DNA from: Candidatus Rokuibacteriota bacterium
Lineage (GTDB): Bacteria > Methylomirabilota > Methylomirabilia > Rokubacteriales > CSP1-6
NCBI GenBank assembly: GCA_030647435.1
Contig: JAUSJX010000045.1
Coordinates: 1-42,624, forward strand
Direction of reading: 5' to 3'
Length of the DNA: 42,624 bases
Shown here: in pieces, positions 7,576 to 16,926 of the stretch
Layout of the letters: each line of letters begins with the position of its first letter
Numbering within the stretch: the stretch's first letter is position 1
Program-made: the position numbers and the translations under genes
The notes under the pieces: model-generated
Seen by the model: the letters and a program-made list of their open reading frames with translations, nothing else
Database searches by the model: none
What the model was told of the DNA's origin: nothing

Positions 7576-7931
7576 ACCAAACCCGGATCACACTCCGATG
7601 ATACTGGATGCGCTAAGCTCGCACCAACTTGAGCTTTGGCCTGAGGCATAGTGCCGCTGAGTGACCCTGTGTTCATCCCAATTGGGCAGCAATCCCACGC
7701 GCCTGGAGTTCCCTCCCCGGGGCGCTCAGGACCCTCGTCCCCAACAAACCGACTAACGGGCGATCGCGCATTCGGAAAGCTGAGATGGTTCATCTTGCGT
7801 TGTTGCGGGGGCCCGCAACGCTGAATGCTACACGGTGCCCACGACCTACTGGAATAATTCTTGATCTTAGCTGCTTGCGGCTTCAAAATCGCGCGCACCA
7901 GGTCGCTGAACACGGGTGAAGGGTGCTGCGC
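7576..7931. other. Gene-free stretch right of att copy 1
   Basis: No supportable gene. The 114-codon minus-strand frame here has no family resemblance. No integrase is found where one might be expected beside an attachment site. Confidence 0.5.
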
Positions 7932-8198
7932 CTACGAGGACTCTTCTCTCCTGATCTCGGCGATCTTACGGTCGCGATCATTCGCCAGCCTTTCCTTGTC
8001 GTGCCGTAGATCCTCGTTCAGCCGTTCGATCTCCTCGTGGGTACCGGCGTTGCGAAGCGCGGCTTGGTGGAGGATCTCGCGCTCGGCGACCTTCGCTTTG
8101 TAGAACTGGCGGGCCTCGTCGATGGCGGCTTTCTGCGCGTCGGTGAGTGGGCGATCATCGATGCTGGCCTCCGTGTCCTTCTGCCGGAGGCGTTCCAT
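7932..8198 (-). CDS. Small charged coiled-coil protein
   Basis: 88 residues from the first in-frame Met, highly charged and helical: TDAQKAAIDEARQFYKAKVA then EREILHQAALRNAGTHEEIE and a Lys/Arg/Glu-rich tail. This predicts a long helix or coiled coil. The frame stays open 51 bases further upstream, coding SDDGPKSAFELA directly before the Met, which looks like genuine protein, yet no ATG/GTG/TTG precedes it before the stop. So the natural start may be lost or non-canonical. Function unknown. Confidence 0.65.
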   Translation of the reverse strand: MERLRQKDTEASIDDRPLTDAQKAAIDEARQFYKAKVAEREILHQAALRNAGTHEEIERLNEDLRHDKERLANDRDRKIAEIRREESS

Positions 8199-8517
8199 CG
8201 CCAGCTCGAACGCGCTCTTCGGGCCGTCGTCGGAAATTAGCCCGTAGTGTAGCAGAGGCCCTCACCCGTTTGCCCTTGCCCATACCCGTCCAGATGGCTA
8301 CGCTCGGGCCGGGCTGATTTTCCGGCCGATTTTCCCTACGACCGCCATAAAAACCTTCCCTGACGTTCAGAATCGTCTTCTGTGCCCCAGGGACCCAAGA
8401 ACCGAAAAGAGGCAAGAATGAGTCAAAGTCGCCACTGCGTTTCTCAGACGAAAGCCGGTGAGCCGCGCGTGAGATCCGGTGGCTCGGCACAGGTCCTGGT
8501 CGCTACTTCTGCCGCAG
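8199..8517. other. Gene-free stretch before livF
   Basis: Contains the probable upstream coding extension of the coiled-coil gene (to about 8249) and then no recognisable gene. livF ends at its right border, so a terminator is expected here; none with a clear T-run was found. Confidence 0.4.
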
Positions 8518-9216
8518 CTAGAGTCCGAGGTAGCTTGCCCGCACCCCAGGGTCGGCCCTGAGTTCCGCGGCCGGGCCTTCCCTGACAACGCTCCCGTGCT
8601 CAAGAACATAGCAGCGCTGGGCCAACGTCAGCGCCAGCTCCGCGTTCTGCTCTGCCAGCAGGATGCTGATCCCCAGCTCATGAAGCTCCTTCAGCTTGCC
8701 GCGCAGCAGGTGGACCAGTCGTGGTGCCAGCCCGAAGGTAACCTCGTCCAGCAATAGCACCTTGGGTCCCCCCATCAAGGCCCGTCCGATCGCCACCATT
8801 TGCTGCTCTCCGCCACTCAAGGTCCTCGCCTGTTGCTTCGCCCGCTCCCGCAGCACTGGGAACATCTCGTACACCAGCGGCAATCGAGCCCGGAGCTCTC
8901 CCCACTGCACATACGCGCCCAACTTGAGATTGTCGAGTACCGAGGCCGTTCCCACGAGTTTCCGTCCTTCAGGCACGTGGATAATTCCTAGGCGGGCGAT
9001 CCTCCAGGGGTCGAGCCTTTCAACGCGCCGTCCGTTCAAGCTGACTCTCCCTGAGCTGATGGGTACCAGACCCGATATCGCTCGCAACAACGTGGTCTTG
9101 CCCGCTCCATTCGGGCCGATCATGGCCACGAACTCCCCTTCTCGCACGTTGACAGACACGCCTTCGACCCCATACGCCGCGCCGTACCGAACCGTGAGCG
9201 ACTCTATCTCAAGCAC
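8518..9216 (-). CDS. livF: Branched-chain-type ABC transporter ATPase LivF
   Basis: A 232-residue cytoplasmic ATPase that drives a Liv-type importer. I chose GTG 9216, which follows GGAGGGG at six bases and overlaps livG by eight bases; a TTG 15 bases earlier would include the ribosome-binding site. Walker A is GPNGAGKTTLL, then EGRKLVGTASVLDNL, ABC signature LSGGEQQMVAIGRAL and Walker B VLLLDEVTFGLAP, and H-loop region ISILLAEQNA. LivF proteins normally read DEPSLGLAP; here the Pro-Ser is Val-Thr, although the Asp-Glu pair is kept. Last gene of the livHMGF block. The substrate need not be an amino acid. Confidence 0.93.
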   Translation of the reverse strand: MLEIESLTVRYGAAYGVEGVSVNVREGEFVAMIGPNGAGKTTLLRAISGLVPISSGRVSLNGRRVERLDPWRIARLGIIHVPEGRKLVGTASVLDNLKLGAYVQWGELRARLPLVYEMFPVLRERAKQQARTLSGGEQQMVAIGRALMGGPKVLLLDEVTFGLAPRLVHLLRGKLKELHELGISILLAEQNAELALTLAQRCYVLEHGSVVREGPAAELRADPGVRASYLGL

Positions 9217-9934
9217 CCGTCGCCCCTCCAAGGTACGCTTCTCGCACTACTGGCAGCTCGATCACTTGGTCGAATTTGCCTTCGGCAATCTTCACGCCGA
9301 AATCCAGGACGATAACCTGCTCGGCCAGCCTCCTCAGTTCCCGGAGCACGTGCTCCACGATGACGACCGTCAATCCGCGGTTGATCAGATTCCGCAGAAG
9401 CCCGGAGATCTCACTCACCTCAGCATGACTAAGCCCGCTGAATGGTTCGTCCAACATCACCAAGCGGGGGTTCGTAGCTAACGCCCGGCTGATCTCCAAG
9501 CGCTTAAGGTCTCCGATCGGCAGGCTTCCCGCTCGCTGCCCTTCTTTGCCCGCCAGGCCGACAACAGTCAACACTTGAGTGATCCGATCCTCCAATGCGT
9601 CACCACGGCTCGTTCGGAGCAATGCGGCGGCTCTCACATTTTCGTACACGGATAGGCCACGAAAGACCCGGACAATCTGGAATGTCCGCGCGATTCCTCC
9701 GTCCACGATCTGGTACGGCTTGAGGTGGGTGATGTCTCGGCCATCGAATACCACGCGTCCCGAATCCGGCTTGATGAATCCGGTGATCAAGTTGAAGGTC
9801 GTGGTCTTCCCGGACCCATTCGGCCCCACAATGCCAAGAACCCGGCCTTCGTCCACCGAAAAGGAGAGATCCTTCACGGCCATCAATCCGCCGAATCGCT
9901 TTGTCAGTCCTCGAACCTCCAGGACGGTCGCCAT
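9209..9934 (-). CDS. livG: Branched-chain-type ABC transporter ATPase LivG
   Basis: 241 residues. ATG 9934 sits six bases after AGGAG, whereas the earlier in-frame ATG at 9940 directly abuts it. Motifs: Walker A GPNGSGKTTTFNLITG, signature variant LPIGDLKRLEISRALA, Walker B LVMLDEPFSGLSHAE, H-loop VVIVEHVLRELRRLAEQVIV. The signature LPIGD in place of LSGGQ/LSYGQ is a modest deviation. Pairs with LivF as the heterodimeric motor under the LivH/LivM permeases. Confidence 0.93.
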   Translation of the reverse strand: MATVLEVRGLTKRFGGLMAVKDLSFSVDEGRVLGIVGPNGSGKTTTFNLITGFIKPDSGRVVFDGRDITHLKPYQIVDGGIARTFQIVRVFRGLSVYENVRAAALLRTSRGDALEDRITQVLTVVGLAGKEGQRAGSLPIGDLKRLEISRALATNPRLVMLDEPFSGLSHAEVSEISGLLRNLINRGLTVVIVEHVLRELRRLAEQVIVLDFGVKIAEGKFDQVIELPVVREAYLGGATGA

Positions 9935-9943
9935 GGTCATCTC

Positions 9944-10963
9944 CTAGGTTTTTCTTACGACGGCCATCAGCCCACCCGGGAAAAACCGAAGCACGACGAT
10001 GATGATGGCCGCATAGATGAGCACACGCAGGTACGGCAACGCCTGGAGATACAGGTCCATCAGCGTGATGACGTACGCTCCCATCATCGCTCCCACGATT
10101 GACGACGCCCCCCCCAGCGACATCATGATCACCGGGAGGATCGAATAATGCAGGGAGAGCGTGGTCGGCCCGACAGACCCCATAATGTGGGTGAACAGGG
10201 TTCCGGCCAGGCCAGCGAACCCTCCGCTGATAACGAAGACCAGCACCTTATATTTCGTCGTGTTCACGCCGGACGCCTCGGCGCCGAACTCATCCTCCCT
10301 GACTGTTTTCAGGATGAGCCCGAGATCGCCTCGCGCCAGCCGCAGGACTACCAGGGTCGCCCCGAGCGTGACGAGGAGGACGATATAGAATTGTGCGTAG
10401 AAGGATCCCGACGCCAGCTGCGCAAATCCGGCGATGCCGTCATCACCGCCCAGGTAGCGGGGCGAGAGGTGAACGATATTGGCCGCGACTAGCGGGAACA
10501 CCAGGGTGACGACCGCGAGGTATGGCCCCTTGAGACGGAGACAGATGAAACCCACTCCTAGCGCGGCCACCAGTGACGCCGCCCACGCGACCCCCATAGA
10601 CGCTAGCAGCGGCACCCCTAGGTTGAGGCTCAAGAGCCCTGACACGTATCCGGCCCCGCCGAAAAATAGCGAATGCCCAAAGCTTATGAGTCCAGTGTAG
10701 CCCGCCAGCAGGTCGTAGCTAACCGCATAGATAACGAAAATGTTGGCGAACATGATGGTCCGCAATGTCCATTTATCTTCGACCACGAGCGGCAATGCCA
10801 GCTCGAGCAGGAAAAACAGCAAAACTATGAAGTATACCGCCCCCCGCCTCCCTAACTCCGACAAGGATCCCACAACCCGCTGGCCCTCCTTCGTTGGGGA
10901 TTTCCTGCGGACGGACGCCGCCTTGGCATCCAGCTCTTCGGATGACCCGATGACGTTCCGCAT
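9944..10963 (-). CDS. livM: Branched-chain-type ABC transporter permease LivM
   Basis: 339 residues from ATG 10963 with AAGGAG eight bases upstream. A ~40-residue charged N-terminal extension precedes about nine membrane helices, starting at AVYFIVLLFFLLELALPLVV. The family signature YDLLAGYTGLISFGHSLFFG and the EAA-like loop LKTVREDEFGAEASGVNTTK followed by YKVLVFVISGGFAGLAGTLF are clear. Forms the membrane channel with LivH. Confidence 0.93.
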   Translation of the reverse strand: MRNVIGSSEELDAKAASVRRKSPTKEGQRVVGSLSELGRRGAVYFIVLLFFLLELALPLVVEDKWTLRTIMFANIFVIYAVSYDLLAGYTGLISFGHSLFFGGAGYVSGLLSLNLGVPLLASMGVAWAASLVAALGVGFICLRLKGPYLAVVTLVFPLVAANIVHLSPRYLGGDDGIAGFAQLASGSFYAQFYIVLLVTLGATLVVLRLARGDLGLILKTVREDEFGAEASGVNTTKYKVLVFVISGGFAGLAGTLFTHIMGSVGPTTLSLHYSILPVIMMSLGGASSIVGAMMGAYVITLMDLYLQALPYLRVLIYAAIIIVVLRFFPGGLMAVVRKT

Positions 10964-11016
10964 CAAGCGTTCTCCTTACCCGCAGCACGCCGAGATCATA
11001 CGCCAATGAGCCCGCG

Positions 11017-11916
11017 TCACGTCGGTTGCTCCTCCCATCCCTTCACGCCGAAGAGGCCGGTCGGCTTGAACACCAATACGAGCAGGATGATGATCAGCCC
11101 CACTGAACGCTTTACGATCCCGCCGGACGGGACGTACGCCGTGAATGCCGCCTCGCTGATCCCCAAGATCAGGCCCGCGGGCAGGCACGCCCAGATATTT
11201 CCCATGCCACCGAGCACCATCACAGCAAAGGCGATCACCAACAGATCGAGCCACATGTAAGGATGGGGCGGGTAACTGGAACCGAGGAGCAGACTCGCGA
11301 TCGCGGCGACCACCGCTGCCAACGAGGCCGCCACGAGCCAGATCAGGCGGACATTCCCCCCGGCCAGTTGCATCGCCTCCGGCTGTTCGGCCGTGGCGCG
11401 GATGGCGAGCCCGAGTCGTGTCCGGGTCAGGAACAGCCAAAGCAATGCCATCACGCTGATGGTGACTGCTGCCACCAAAAGCTTCGCGTTGACCACCCAG
11501 ATCCCAAATATGGGCATGGCGCCTTTCAGCACCGTCGGCATATACACAGGTGCGGCTCCCTCTTTGAAAATCAGGAGCTCCTGCACGACCAGCGCCACGG
11601 CAAGGGTTGACACCAGGACCGAAGTCGGTTCCTTCCGAATGGGCAGAATCAAAAAGTAGTGGGTGGCAAGCGCGACGACCACCGCCGCAAAGGCAGCAAT
11701 CACAAACACCAGCCATATCGGGACCGCCGGCACCAGAACTGGGATCAGCGCCACTACCATGTAGGCGGCAATCGCGTAATAGCTCGCATAGACCAGATCG
11801 AATACCTTGGCCACGCCGAGGATGAGGGACATGCCCACAGCCATGAGACAGTAGCCCAACCCCAGCAGCATCCCGTTCACGATTACGTTCACCTTTGTCT
11901 CCGGCGGCGGGGGCAT
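11017..11916 (-). CDS. livH: Branched-chain-type ABC transporter permease LivH
   Basis: 299 residues with about eight membrane helices. Starts MPPPPETKVNVIVNGMLLGL; an internal GTG start about nine codons in is possible because the Pro-rich lead is unusual. Typical LivH features are GLGYCLMAVGMSLILGVAKV and RATAEQPEAMQLAGGNVRLI (the EAA loop), then the C-terminal IIILLVLVFKPTGLFG. Lies 53 bases before livM in the same operon. Confidence 0.92.
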   Translation of the reverse strand: MPPPPETKVNVIVNGMLLGLGYCLMAVGMSLILGVAKVFDLVYASYYAIAAYMVVALIPVLVPAVPIWLVFVIAAFAAVVVALATHYFLILPIRKEPTSVLVSTLAVALVVQELLIFKEGAAPVYMPTVLKGAMPIFGIWVVNAKLLVAAVTISVMALLWLFLTRTRLGLAIRATAEQPEAMQLAGGNVRLIWLVAASLAAVVAAIASLLLGSSYPPHPYMWLDLLVIAFAVMVLGGMGNIWACLPAGLILGISEAAFTAYVPSGGIVKRSVGLIIILLVLVFKPTGLFGVKGWEEQPT

Positions 11917-12103
11917 AGCCGTGATGGGCTCGGCGGGCGAGGTGGCACCGCGGTTCGCATCGTCCCTATGTGCGCGTCATATAGTGCGACTAGTGCGACG
12001 CTATCGCGCCAACTGTTGTGCCTCAAGGCCCGCCTCCCACTCACGGCCGTGCCCCCGTTCGCGTAGGTCGCCCCACGAGACTCGCTCCGGTCCCCGTGGC
12101 GCG

Positions 12104-13402
12104 CTACTTCCGCTTCCACGCCTCCAGCATGTGCGGCGGGATAATCAGGTCCCCGCCCTTATACTCGGGCGGATCAAAGAGAACGACCGTTCCCCCTGGA
12201 CGGTATTGGTAGCTGTAAATGATCAGCCCGTCCTTTGGGGACACGAGGACGCGCTGGTTCTCGTCGAACCGGAACTCCTTCACGCCCCAGGCCTCGCTCT
12301 CCGACAGGCGGACCTTCTTCAGCGCTTCCGCGACCTTGTCCTTGTCCAGGCTTCGGGCCAACTGCACCGCCTTGGCGTACGCCTTGACGCCGTTATACGT
12401 CGGGCCGACATCCAAGTGCGGCGCCCCGCCATAGATGCGCGCGTAGTCCTGTAGCAGCTTCACGGTGTGCGGCGTGGTCGCCATCGTCCCGAAGCCGAGG
12501 CTTACCGTGTAGGTAGCCGCATCGGCGCCGACTGCCTTGATGAAGTCGCTCGTGCTCCACGACAGAGTGATCATGCCGGCAAACAAAGCGGGCACTTTGA
12601 GGTCGGAGGCCTGCTTCATCAACGAATAGCCGGCCGAGTAGCCGGTCGCGCAGAGCACCAGCTGCACGTTCTTCTTCCGCATCTCCGTGAGTTCGGTGGT
12701 GAAATCTATCGCGTCGCGCGAGATCTTCCCGACGTAGACAAGCTCGGCGTCCGGCCGCGCCTTCACCGCCTCCTGAAAGCCCGGATGCATCAGTTCCGTC
12801 CACAGCGCGGCATCCGTGATGACAGCGACGTTGATCTTGGAGAGGCCCAGTTGCTTCTTGAGGGCGTCCACCAGCAGACCCAGCTGACGATCTCGAACGT
12901 AGTCTCGATACTGCACGTCGGACACGATATAGTTCCAGTAGTACTTGTACTTTCCAGGCTCCGCTTTGAAGTTGTTATCGAGAATGTGGGTGGTGCCGTG
13001 GAAGAGCATGATAAGCTTCAACTTCGCTGCTTCCTGCTGAAAGGCTGTCGCCTCTTCGCTCGAGTATGCCCCGACGATGGTATCCACTTTGTCGCTGTAA
13101 TAGAGACGCTCGATGGCTTCCGTCGCCTTGGGTGCCGTCGCTTCCGTGTCCGCCTGCACTAGCTCGATCTTGGCACCCAGCACGCCTCCCGCGTCGTTGA
13201 TCTCCTTTGCTGCCATTGTCGCCCCTCGCACAGATGCCTGGCCAAACGGCTGCTTCAGGGCGGCCGCCACGCCTATCTTGATGACCTTTTTATCCAGGGA
13301 CTGTGCCCTCGCCTGAGGGATGCCGGCGCCGACGAGTAACGCCGCCACCATCACGAGTCCCATGCCGACACCTTGAATCGTTCTGCCCTTAAACTTGGTC
13401 AT
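12104..13402 (-). CDS. ABC transporter substrate-binding protein (Leu/Ile/Val-binding type)
   Basis: 432-residue periplasmic receptor for the adjacent Liv permease. ATG 13402 follows AAAGGAGGG at six bases; upstream codons in the same frame are noise. A signal peptide (MVMVAALLVGAGIPQARAQS-like core, cleaved after ARA) precedes KKVIKIGVAAALKQPFGQAS, then the type I binding-protein fold with DAGGVLGAKIELVQADTEAT and VGAYSSEEATAFQQEAAKLK. It ends YQYRPGGTVVLFDPPEYKGG. Such receptors with aromatic or small-acid ligands are common in this operon layout; the ligand is not readable. A 187-base gap separates it from livH. Confidence 0.92.
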   Translation of the reverse strand: MTKFKGRTIQGVGMGLVMVAALLVGAGIPQARAQSLDKKVIKIGVAAALKQPFGQASVRGATMAAKEINDAGGVLGAKIELVQADTEATAPKATEAIERLYYSDKVDTIVGAYSSEEATAFQQEAAKLKLIMLFHGTTHILDNNFKAEPGKYKYYWNYIVSDVQYRDYVRDRQLGLLVDALKKQLGLSKINVAVITDAALWTELMHPGFQEAVKARPDAELVYVGKISRDAIDFTTELTEMRKKNVQLVLCATGYSAGYSLMKQASDLKVPALFAGMITLSWSTSDFIKAVGADAATYTVSLGFGTMATTPHTVKLLQDYARIYGGAPHLDVGPTYNGVKAYAKAVQLARSLDKDKVAEALKKVRLSESEAWGVKEFRFDENQRVLVSPKDGLIIYSYQYRPGGTVVLFDPPEYKGGDLIIPPHMLEAWKRK

Positions 13403-13506
13403 GTCTACCCTCCTTTTTTTGGATCCGTTCCTGGTCATCGATGCCGTCTGGCGTTGCCACACCCTTCGCGCGACACCTTCTTCACCTCCCCGACTTCGGC
13501 ACTGCC

Positions 13507-14433
13507 TCACACGAGCCCCGCCGCCGCCAGCGCCGCCCGAATTCGGTTCCGTTCCGCGTCGCTGATGGGTTGCAGCGGCGGGCGCACCACCGCCCGGCTG
13601 ATGCGCCCCAGGAGCGCGAGCGCCTCCTTCATTCGATTGTGCATATCCAGGAAAGGCGGAGCGTAGAACACCCGGACAAGTGGATCCAGGCGGTCGTTGA
13701 CCTTTCGCGCTGCCTCCAAATCCCCTTGCTGGACGTGGGCGAACAACTCCGCCTGCAGATCGGCCGCCACGCTCCCCATCCCGGAGATGGCGCCGTCAGC
13801 ACCAAGGAGGAAACTGGCGAGGAGGGACATCGTGAAGCTCGACAGCACGGCCACGGGCCGTCCGGCCGAGCGGATGGCGCGGAGATTCCGCTCGAACGCT
13901 ACGATATCATTGCTCCATTCCTTCACTGCCGCGATCTGCGGGATCTCAATCAGCTGGGTGAGCGTCTCAGGAGAATAGCCGATGCCTGAGGCGATCGGAT
14001 ACTGAAACACGACCATTGGCAAGTCCACCGCTTCGGCGACCAGCGCGAAGTGGCGAAATACCATCTCGGGCCGAAGTTGGCCGCCCCACATGAACAGCGT
14101 CGGTGGAAAGATCAGAACGCCCCGCGCCCCCTCAGCCTGTGCGTCCTTCGCCAGTTCTACCGCCTCGAAGGTGCTGTCCGTGTAGATTCCCGCGATCAAT
14201 GGCAGGCGCTTCCCCACCTCCTCCACCGCGATGGCCAGCGCCCGTCGCCGCTCTTCCCGCGACAGCGAGGACACCTCTGCCGCATGGCCGTTGACCACAA
14301 TGCCGGTGACACCGGGTACGTCGGCCAGCCATCGGAGATGGCGTCGGTAGTCCGTCTCATCGATGGAGTAATCGGACTTGAACGGAAGCAGGTTGGCTGG
14401 CATCACCCCGGAAAAGCTCAGCCCCTCTCGCAT
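13507..14433 (-). CDS. DHDPS/N-acetylneuraminate lyase-family aldolase
   Basis: 308 residues from ATG 14433, which has AGGAGG five bases upstream; a GTG 15 bases earlier would contain that site. A class I TIM-barrel aldolase: VNGHAAEVSSLSREER replaces the GTTGE motif, VVFQYPIASGIG carries the catalytic Tyr, and IAAVKEWSND carries the Schiff-base Lys. The changed GTTGE segment argues against true dihydrodipicolinate synthase; it is more likely a catabolic lyase/dehydratase acting on a 2-oxo acid. It lies upstream of a transporter operon, matching the pairing seen again at 34-38 kb. Confidence 0.9.
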   Translation of the reverse strand: MREGLSFSGVMPANLLPFKSDYSIDETDYRRHLRWLADVPGVTGIVVNGHAAEVSSLSREERRRALAIAVEEVGKRLPLIAGIYTDSTFEAVELAKDAQAEGARGVLIFPPTLFMWGGQLRPEMVFRHFALVAEAVDLPMVVFQYPIASGIGYSPETLTQLIEIPQIAAVKEWSNDIVAFERNLRAIRSAGRPVAVLSSFTMSLLASFLLGADGAISGMGSVAADLQAELFAHVQQGDLEAARKVNDRLDPLVRVFYAPPFLDMHNRMKEALALLGRISRAVVRPPLQPISDAERNRIRAALAAAGLV

Positions 14434-14561
14434 GGTCTCCTCCTTCACACACGCTCGTTCGCGGTGCCTGTCCCGTTGCTACACCCGTCTCCCTCTTCGC
14501 CGCTGTCTCCCGCCGACGTGTCCCGGCGAGGTGCCCACCATCTGACTGCCCTCCGATCCCC

Positions 14562-15332
14562 TCAGTGCATCCAAAGACCCCCGGTGATATTGATGGCCTG
14601 TCCGGTCATGTACGCTGCTTCCTCGGATGCCAGGAAGGCGACAATGCGCGCCGGGTCGTCAGGCTGAGATAGACGCCCCAGGGGTATGCTCGCCTCCCGG
14701 TCCTTGGCGGTCGGTAACCCGTAGTTGCGAGACCTTTCGTCGGCATAGGCCCGAATTCCGGTATTCATCACCGTCCCCGGACAGACGGCATTTACGGTAA
14801 CGTTAAACGGCGCGAGTTCTTGCGCCAGAGACTGCGTGACTCCGATTACCGCGAACTTGGACGCGCAGTACGCCCCGTAATTGGGCCTGCCGACCTTGCC
14901 GAACCAGGACGCGATATTGATGATCCGCCCTTGGCGCCGCGCCACCATCCGGGGAGCGACCGCCTGGCAGCAGTTGAAGACGCCGTCCACGTTGATGCGG
15001 AAGACAAGATTCCAGTCCGCGGGAGGCATCTCCAGCAAGGGGGCGACGCGAATGATGCCGGCGTTGTTGACAAGGATGTGAATCTCCTCAAACGCGTGCA
15101 GGATCTCGCCAACACCGCGCTGGACATCCGCACTCATGCTGACGTCGCATGGCACGACCATACTCTTTCCACCCTGCCCACGTACCAGAGCAGCGGTCTC
15201 CTCAGCGCCTTGTTCATCGACATCCAGCACGGCGATCGTGCACCCCTCCTGAGCGAGGCGAACCGCGATGGCTCGGCCGATTCCCGAACCGGCGCCTGTG
15301 ATCAGTGCGGTCTTTCCGTTCAGTCCGTACAC
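14562..15332 (-). CDS. SDR family NAD(P)-dependent oxidoreductase
   Basis: 256-residue classical short-chain dehydrogenase. The start is GTG 15332 with GAGGGAG seven bases upstream. Rossmann signature TGAGSGIGRAIA, acidic residue at the second strand (AVLDVDEQG, favouring NAD), NNAGI, catalytic IASWFGKVGRPNYGAYCASK (Ser, Tyr, Lys) and a C-terminal ITGGLWMH. It probably oxidises a secondary alcohol in the same pathway as the neighbouring flavoprotein and SDR. Confidence 0.92.
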   Translation of the reverse strand: MYGLNGKTALITGAGSGIGRAIAVRLAQEGCTIAVLDVDEQGAEETAALVRGQGGKSMVVPCDVSMSADVQRGVGEILHAFEEIHILVNNAGIIRVAPLLEMPPADWNLVFRINVDGVFNCCQAVAPRMVARRQGRIINIASWFGKVGRPNYGAYCASKFAVIGVTQSLAQELAPFNVTVNAVCPGTVMNTGIRAYADERSRNYGLPTAKDREASIPLGRLSQPDDPARIVAFLASEEAAYMTGQAINITGGLWMH

Positions 15333-15360
15333 ACAACGCTCCCTCGAAGTGAGTTTCGTG

Positions 15361-16887
15361 CTAACCCGCGGCCGCAGTCATGCCGGCGAGGCGGCCCGAA
15401 GTAAACGCCCAGCAGAGACGCATGCCGTGGGCCTCTAAAAGCAGGCCCCCCTGCCCGGCGGAGCCTGCAGCGTAGAGGCCGGGGATCACCTGTCCATTCT
15501 GGCCCAGCACTTCCATCCGCGTCGTTATAGCCAAGCCGCCGTCCGTAACGACGATCCAGGCCTTGGCCGGGCCGAGCGCATAAAACGGCGGAACCTTGAG
15601 CCCCGGCCCGAGGATGGCACGACCGAATGTGGTGTCCGGCTTCCCTTGATCGACCAGGCCGTTGTAATCGGACACCGTCCGTGCAAGCGATGGAGTCGGC
15701 ATGCCAAGGACCCGCGCCAAGCCGTCCACCGTCGAAGCCTGGGCGTACACGTCTCGGCGGTTCCGGCGGTAGTCCGCCAGGAAGGCGTAGGCAATGCCCG
15801 GCGCAGTGGAAATGAAGTACGGCCATTCGGAAAACCGCCGGGCCACGCGATCGTCGAAGACGATGTAGGCCACGCGGTCAGGCTGCCTTGAAATCGCCGG
15901 GGCCGGCCGCGTGAGCTCATCGACAAATCGGCGTCCCTCTCGGTTCACTAGGATGGCGCCCTCCTCGAAGAGCTTCGGCGACGGGGCCAGGTAGGTCGTC
16001 AGAAAGGAGAGGATGATCGGCCGCAGCCAGCGCGCGGGGAGCCGGCTGGCGACCGCATTCATGGCCTTGGCGAGGGGCGCAAAGGGCGGGAGGAGGGAGA
16101 CAAGCCGCTTCCGGGGCGGTGCCACGAAACGAATCTCGGGTCCAAGGCACAGATCGCCGTTGAGAACCTGAGCCCCGACGTCCAGCGCCATCGAGTGACC
16201 ATCTCCCGTGCTCGTGGGGTTGATGCCTTCGATCTCCGCCAGTTGGGGGGACATGTAGCTCTTCTTCATCTCCAGGTTCGAGCTGTAATCCCCGGACGCG
16301 AGGATGACCGCTCGACGCGCCATGATCTCAAGCATTCCGCCGCTGGCCGTCTGAACCATCACTCCGGTAACACGGTCATGGGCCCGGAGAAGTCGCTCCG
16401 CGCGAGCCCCAAGCATGAACTTGACCCCAAGCCGCCGCGCGTGCCGAGCCAGGTGGTAGATGTATGCATAGGCATTGGGTAGCACGTTGTGCATCCGCGG
16501 ATGCCGGTTGGGCGGCTCGGGCATTGGACCGAAGAATTCCACGCCCATTTGCATGAGCCACTCAATCGTTCTCGGCGATTTCTCTGCGGCGAGCCGCCGC
16601 AGTTCCAAGTTGTCCCGGCTGTCATCCAGTCCATGCTGCCGATTGAAGAGCCCCATGTCCTCGAAAAACTCCTGGGGAGAATCCTGGACCCCTTTTCGCC
16701 GCTGATGCGGTGTGCAGCAGGCCGATACCGACCCCACGGACAAACGCGTGGTGCCGCCGAGCTCCGGATTTTTCTCGAGAACGATCACGCTGGCGCCCGC
16801 GTGCGCCGCCTCGATCGCCGCGGCCAGCCCCGCGCCGCCCCCGCCCACGACCACGACGTCCGCATCGAGCCGATCTGTCGAATTCAT
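15361..16887 (-). CDS. FAD-dependent oxidoreductase (fumarate reductase / 3-ketosteroid dehydrogenase-like)
   Basis: 508 residues from ATG 16887 after GGGGGAAGAGG. The N-terminus DADVVVVGGGGAGLAAAIEA is the FAD dinucleotide fold, followed by VIVLEKNPELGGTTRLSVGS. It ends with the family's C-terminal FAD-binding block VIPGLYAAGSAGQGGLLLEA HG. Middle sequence resembles fumarate-reductase-type flavoproteins, a group including 3-oxosteroid-1-dehydrogenases and urocanate reductases. The usual soluble-enzyme arrangement means no membrane anchor. It likely introduces or reduces a C=C bond next to a carbonyl. Sits between two SDR genes with gaps of about 30-40 bases. Confidence 0.9.
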   Translation of the reverse strand: MNSTDRLDADVVVVGGGGAGLAAAIEAAHAGASVIVLEKNPELGGTTRLSVGSVSACCTPHQRRKGVQDSPQEFFEDMGLFNRQHGLDDSRDNLELRRLAAEKSPRTIEWLMQMGVEFFGPMPEPPNRHPRMHNVLPNAYAYIYHLARHARRLGVKFMLGARAERLLRAHDRVTGVMVQTASGGMLEIMARRAVILASGDYSSNLEMKKSYMSPQLAEIEGINPTSTGDGHSMALDVGAQVLNGDLCLGPEIRFVAPPRKRLVSLLPPFAPLAKAMNAVASRLPARWLRPIILSFLTTYLAPSPKLFEEGAILVNREGRRFVDELTRPAPAISRQPDRVAYIVFDDRVARRFSEWPYFISTAPGIAYAFLADYRRNRRDVYAQASTVDGLARVLGMPTPSLARTVSDYNGLVDQGKPDTTFGRAILGPGLKVPPFYALGPAKAWIVVTDGGLAITTRMEVLGQNGQVIPGLYAAGSAGQGGLLLEAHGMRLCWAFTSGRLAGMTAAAG

Positions 16888-16926
16888 CCTCTTCCCCCTA
16901 TTTCAACAGCGTCCGTCCAAACGGCC

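Noticed and set aside
8155-8490. Minus-strand 111-codon frame left of livF
   Set aside because: No family resemblance, no ribosome-binding site, overlaps the coding extension of the coiled-coil gene.
13507-14433. dapA, lysine biosynthesis dihydrodipicolinate synthase
   Set aside because: The GTTGE motif is replaced by GHAAE and the gene lies in a transport/catabolic block, so a catabolic lyase is more likely.
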